Source of the DNA: Phoronis australis
Lineage: Eukaryota; Phoronida; Phoronidae
NCBI GenBank assembly: GCA_002633005.1
Contig: NMRA01000013.1
Coordinates: 380,490 to 444,489, forward strand
DNA: 64,000 nt
Direction: 5' to 3'
Part shown: positions 59,067 through 64,000 of the stretch, in pieces
How the letters are laid out: each line of letters begins with the position of its first letter
Position numbering within the stretch: position 1 is the first letter of the stretch
Notes under the pieces: model-generated
Databases searched by the model: none
Seen by the model: only the letters and a program-made list of their open reading frames with translations
Told to the model about the DNA's origin: nothing
Program-made: the position numbers and the translations under genes

Positions 59067-62000
59067 CCTTAGCAAGATTCTTGAGCCTATTAGAGATCTC
59101 GACCCTGGATATTGAGTATCAAAGTCGCACTCATTTGTACAGTGTATAGCTCCACCATTGACTGCTCTTGATTTCTTTCGCCGATTCTGGGGCCCGTTTC
59201 ATGATCCTGTTTCGGTGTTAACTTAAACCAAAATCGGGCCAATCCAGACCAATTTTTTTTAGCTCCGTTCCATGAAATTTCTTAAGACTCAAAATAGAAA
59301 ATTAAGATCAAAATCAGTCCAAACCACGAACTGCTTTGGACCTGTCTTAAAGCCTGCATTTTTTACTAAATTGACCAAAATTTACAACCGAAATCACTGT
59401 AAACAGTTGAGCAAGTCATGTTTTGATAGTTTTCTCAATGTTTTACAATTTAATGACCCGATATTGAAGATCGCCTGATTCTAGAACCGACAAAGCACCG
59501 TAGAGCTATTGCAGCTCGACTTACCGGCACATCTGAATTGACACTTTCCAGCTATATCGGAGTCTGTCCTCAAATGTAAAAGAAATCCCCAGTAGAGAGT
59601 TTCAAGACCATGATATCGTTCTTGAAACCAGAGTTCACACATCTCAGTTGCGTGAATTCTTAAGTGGTGTTTGAGGTGAAATTGTAGTTAATATATTTAC
59701 ATTGTTTCATATGGCAAAAATGACTTTATAATGTTTTGTCTTTGATGTTGAAGTGGCGTAGAACGCGAAGAACAGGCTAAATTGCTTTATTTAGGATTTT
59801 TTCTGTAGATTTAAATTTCAAGAAGAACATCTGTCAACTGCTCGTCACGTTGTCAATTTTTAATTTCTCCAATGCGGCAAAGCACGTCTCCTTATTTGGT
59901 ATGGCAAATCATAGACCTAGCAAATTTCCCTAAGATAGAAAGTGTGACCTTTGCCCTTTGAGGTAAACTAAACAAAACCAGCCGGCAGTCTGACTTTTTA
60001 GAGCGCATGAGCGCATACATGCATGTACATGTATTATTATGGGCGGAAAATTTGAAAACTGTATTGAGATGAAAGAGTTTTTATTGTGTTTGCGTTTCAA
60101 AAATAGTGAATCTGACGATTTTTCCTAAACATCCATGTAACATTCGTAATTAATAACTCTCACTCATTTCCGAGCCAAGTATTTGTTAACATGTATTTTT
60201 ACGAGTTTTCGCGTTTCACGTCTCTTTAAAATAACCCGAATTTTGCTCTTAACTAGTAGACAGTGGTTTTAAATCATTTTCATGAAACGGAAAACTGATT
60301 GGTTTTCGATGACGACTTCCAACTAATGCACCAATCACGTATGTCACAAACAGGTGAAGTCAGTCAAGCGCAGCCAATGTGTTCTAAGGTTTCATTGCTA
60401 GGCAAATTTAGAGTTACTGGGAGAGTTTTGACGTTAGTGGAGTTTCAGTTTACTAGTAATACATAGTTCAACTTCGCAATTTACCAGCTAACTTGTTTGT
60501 AATTCATTAGCTGTTTAATATTTAGTAATTTACAGATTGATTGCCCTTGTGGACAAGGTCATTTTCGCGTTCAGCTTGGGCGTTGTTTATTCTCTCAGAC
60601 CTTAATTAGTTTGTTTTCCTGAGTATGTAATCGTTAATGTGATCTACAATGGGTTTCTTTTTAGCTTGTTTTTGTAGATTGTCAAAAAACGAGACAAGTA
60701 GAAAGAACGATTTGCAAATGCATCACCAAAGAAATAAACGGCTTACCAATGTGACTCTTTTCGTTTGTATGGCATATTCGCGTCTTCCTCTACTGCATTT
60801 GGCATTTACACTGTCCACTACTGGAAACAGTATTGTTACACACTTCCACTTATAGTTGGCAGGATTATGAAGCCTGCCCTCCACCCCCTATTACCACGAC
60901 AAACACACAAACACGTGTATGGACAATGCCTTCGAAAATAGTGATTGCTCCCTTCATGTTCTTGAAAGATCCTACTGTAGATCCGCGGTGCGAGATTACT
61001 TACATGTTTATGACAGTACACAAAATGTTCCTACATTGTAAGTATATAATTACAGTGGACATTGGATGTATATATTCAGCGATTCCAGTAAGGAATCAGG
61101 TAGACAACAATGCCCTTGTAAACGTTCGAGGATCCCGGCAATTGGGAACACTGCAAGAGACAACAGTATTGCTGAGCAGACCGGTTAGTATCAGGCTTAT
61201 AATAAGCTTCTGAACACCGCTGCCACCAAAATGTAGAAAATGGTGTTTGTGGATTTTTGAAGTAACTGAATGTACATGTAGGCCCACGCAGTAGTAAATA
61301 TCCACCAAAGGCTGGTTACACTGAACACGGCTTACGCACCAGTGAACACACTTCATGAAGTAGCTTCAAGGACCTGTAAACTTACTACACAGACTCGCAA
61401 ACGCGGTCCAGCACTAAAAACATGACTTAGTTTTAACTATCTACTAGTTAAAAACAAGTTTTGTGTTACATCGTCCCCTGATCAGTTCGTGGAATACAGG
61501 GACCGACAGCGAAAAAGTTCGTCGACACCTAATTGCAGAATTCGGTCAGGAATACAATTGACGCCGGATAGAGTCCACCAGACTGATGAGGACATACGAA
61601 GTAAACCACTAAGACAATCGACCGCAATAAATTTTATTATATTAAGTTGTTGATGCCTAACGTATGTGAAGTGATTCCTTATATTGCCAACATGTTTATG
61701 CTTTTACCTCAAAGGAAATTTTAAGTAATTGTTTGACACAACGCTTTCAATGGATTGATGATTGCGTACCGTTATAGGGTGTTTGATACACGTACATGCA
61801 CATGACAATCGTGACGCTGAGTTTCTAAGCATGTAATGTACAATTGTAATGTATAAACATCGTGTTTCCAAGCGTGTGTATATTAGCGCCCTCTGCGGAA
61901 CGAAAACAGAATAAAATATGGTCGCTTGTGCAATGTACTTTTGGAAAGTAGGCATTGTATTGTGTCGCTGGGTTTTGCGTGGCAATGAGCACACCATTCT

Positions 62001-62540
62001 GTAGAAAATACTGCGTACAAAGTATTGACTCATTTCGCCTCCAAAGAGATACACATGATCACGGAAACTTCATCCTGTCTCAGGCTTTTACTCTTTCACT
62101 TTAATCGACAAACGGAACACAAAAATGTGTCAAAAAACAAAATCACTGCAGCATCAATTTTAAGCTAGATGGCAGTCACTGTGAGGCGGATAAGCATGCT
62201 CAACTCGTTTTAGTGTCGCTACTTAAAGCACTAGGGAACTTTCCAAGCTTAAAGGTATTTAGGAATTAACAATATACTGTAACTAAGCTGCATACAAAAT
62301 TAACGACGAAACTGCGTGTTTGATTTTCCAGTAGAACAAGTCTAATAATACAAAAACGGATGACAGGGCAACTCAGGTAGACTGTGGACATGGAAGCAAC
62401 CTATATAACACCATAAAAGCTTCGTGCAGTTAACGCTATACATATAGATTTATATAAACCAATTACTCAAATCAAATACTGACGGGTACTATGTCGAAAC
62501 CCAGTAGCATAATTTTGAAAGTCCAAAAACGGTTCCCATG
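59067..62540. other. Intergenic stretch
   Basis: CCCGTTTCATGA near 59193 and TTTCATGAAACGG near 60280 could be the two ends of a diverged element. Open frames at 59272-59478 and 60649-61213 have no family features. Nothing else is seen. Confidence 0.35.
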
Positions 62541-62833
62541 CAGTGGCGGATTTAGGGGGGGCCAAGGGGTAAATGCCCCCCTAAAATTCTACCGGAAACT
62601 ATTTGGGAGTTCGGGTGCGCGCGAGCAGGGGCTCGTTGGGGGGTGAATAAACAATGCATTGGCCCTGAGCAAACTGAACAAACTCAGTTTACCGTTTTTT
62701 TAGTCAACAGGTCCGCAACCCCAAACATTCGAGGCCTCTGCGTCCCCACATTTTAGGGCGCGCGCATCTGCCGAAATTCTGGTTATTCCCTTGCCCTGGC
62801 CCTCCCTAACTCAAAATCCTGGATCCGCCCCTG
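62541..62833 (+). mobile_element. hAT-like MITE, copy C (293 bp)
   Basis: The ends are CAGTGGCGGATTTAGG and CCTGGATCCGCCCCTG, with perfect 5-bp target duplications CCATG at 62536-62540 and 62834-62838. It is longer than copies A and B by about 135 bases in the interior. It is inserted into a dispersed repeat whose empty version is at 57876-57880. Confidence 0.8.
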
Positions 62834-62838
62834 CCATG

Positions 62839-63792
62839 GCATCAAAAGCAAAAAAAAGCAAATAAACCTGTCATTTGCTTCCTTGGAACTGCATCAAACG
62901 CATACTACAACAAAATGAACTTCATAAAAGTTATATTGATGTCTGTATAAATGGTTTGTCATAATTACCACCTGTAACGACAGTAATTTTAAAATCCAGT
63001 TGAGAATTGCCATGACTGCGAATATGCTTGTTCATCACAGGCATTCAAGGCAAGGCCACTGACACTTAACCACCAGGTGGCGAGACCATTTCGTCCATGA
63101 ATTCACTCAATACAACTGCCGAACAACATGCCGTGGAAACCAACGAAATTACGTACATAACAAGCAAATTACACTTATCTTTGACGTTTGATATTTTTTA
63201 GGGATTTCATCCTTGAGCATAGTTTCGCTTTCCGGTAAACATATGGTTAAATGTTGGTTAAATGTGTTTCTAATGTAAATCAAATTCTCGCTACGCTACT
63301 TTAAAAACGGGTGTTTTTCGAAAGTGGCAACCTCAATTTTAAAACTACTTCCAAACAGAAATTTGTTTTGGGGTCCCGTTTCTGCAAGGTGGGGCCTTAT
63401 TTTGCGCTGGTTCCTTAGCTGCAGCGTAGTATAGCTTAATGGATAATCCGGCATTGTGAATCACCATGTGAATCATCATGTGAAACACCATGTGAATCGA
63501 ATGCGGGATACTGCTAGAGAGCTTCACTTTCAACCTCCCCCTCGCGAGTGCTGAATGAACATATACACAATTTTGTTTTCAAAGTCGAAGTAAATCAAGG
63601 CATGAATATTGACCAATTCAAATAAATATTTTCATCCACCACAAGTACCTTCCTTGGAAGCTCTCCGTGGATAACCATATTTTTCATTGGCAAGTGTAAA
63701 CCAACTAGCCACTTACTGGAAAACAAAGGTGGACTGGTGCTTACTTCACTACCTACTTCATTGACATAAAGTACAGCACACATCACGAATTT
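62839..63792. other. Intergenic stretch with 12-bp tandem repeat
   Basis: At 63456-63499 GTGAATCACCAT is repeated about 3.5 times with small changes. Just left, at 63424-63450, TAGCTTAATGGATAATCC resembles a tRNA box A but no box B follows. No gene is seen. Confidence 0.4.
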
Positions 63793-63985
63793 TTGGCCGA
63801 CCGGTCGGAAATTGGTCGACGACCGGCCGTCGACCGGTCGTCTAGCCGACCAGCAGCCGACCAACAACGGTCGGCTAGGAGCCGTCTACTGAGTCGCCTC
63901 TGTGGTCGGCACTTGGGTCGGCTAAGTGGTCGCCTAGCGTAGACGACCAATTCGGATTAAGCGTGTCCTTGGTCGGCAATTACCA
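63793..63985. repeat. GGTCG/CGACC-rich array
   Basis: From GGCCGACCGGTCGG onward the pentamers GGTCG and CGACC recur many times, with self-complementary blocks such as CGACCGGTCG. The frame on the minus strand (63595-63867) is a by-product. The array runs almost to the window edge and its full size is not visible. Confidence 0.65.
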
Positions 63986-64000
63986 TTTTATGACTTAACG

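Noticed and set aside
63424-63498. tRNA-like start TAGCTTAATGGATAATCC
   Set aside because: No box B or T-arm follows; the sequence enters a 12-bp tandem repeat instead.
1-64000. CRISPR arrays, operons, ribosome binding sites, prophage
   Set aside because: Spliced genes and transposon content show animal nuclear DNA; no spaced identical repeats or bacterial gene clusters are present.

Overview
This window is nuclear DNA from an animal. Its genes are split by GT-AG introns, gene density is very low, and it carries many small inverted-repeat transposons and retroelement fragments. The palindromic octamer TACATGTA recurs throughout, as it does in several marine invertebrate genomes. I cannot name the species; a marine deuterostome or lophotrochozoan invertebrate fits best. 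Four single N characters (7781, 24858, 39762, 54794) mark unresolved joins in a draft assembly.

I can support two genes well. At the left, on the + strand, are the last four coding exons of a thymidine phosphorylase gene (1109-1271, 5488-5712, 6834-6974, 10639-10787). All introns between them are phase 1 and the exons join in frame into 225 residues ending at a stop; the catalytic half must lie left of the window. In the middle, on the + strand, is a compact two-exon gene (35850-35918 and 37026-37283) for a 108-residue secreted precursor. It has a signal peptide, dibasic cleavage sites and a C-terminal peptide with a Cys-x6-Cys ring of the form C-F-L-H-P-I-N-C. That ring resembles the allatostatin-C (somatostatin-related) peptides. 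Just upstream are a perfect cAMP response element (TGACGTCA) and a TATAAA box, the arrangement known from somatostatin promoters. This is the most interesting locus here.

The rest is mostly mobile-element debris. From left to right: a repeat at 2.5-3.2 kb with an inverted partner at 17.8-18.5 kb; a hAT-like MITE family (4288, 45131, 62541) with 5-bp target duplications; a second MITE family with CATGCGCGCACCC ends (11638, 21503, about 39772, 44385); an AT-rich minisatellite framed by inverted repeats (9248-9496); a pair of 1.2-kb direct repeats (22844-24066 and 24859-26122) around the C-terminal endonuclease-like part of a retroelement protein; a non-LTR retroelement tail (27.3-27.6 kb); an inverted duplication of a THAP-domain transposon start (32.26-33.2 kb); a Penelope-like GIY-YIG endonuclease fragment (45.8-46.1 kb); and a nearly complete 3.1-kb DNA transposon (51777-54929) with long terminal inverted repeats and a cysteine-rich CXC-type tail. 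The right edge runs into a GGTCG/CGACC-rich array.

Apart from the two genes, I see no convincing host coding sequence. A few open frames are listed with low confidence.
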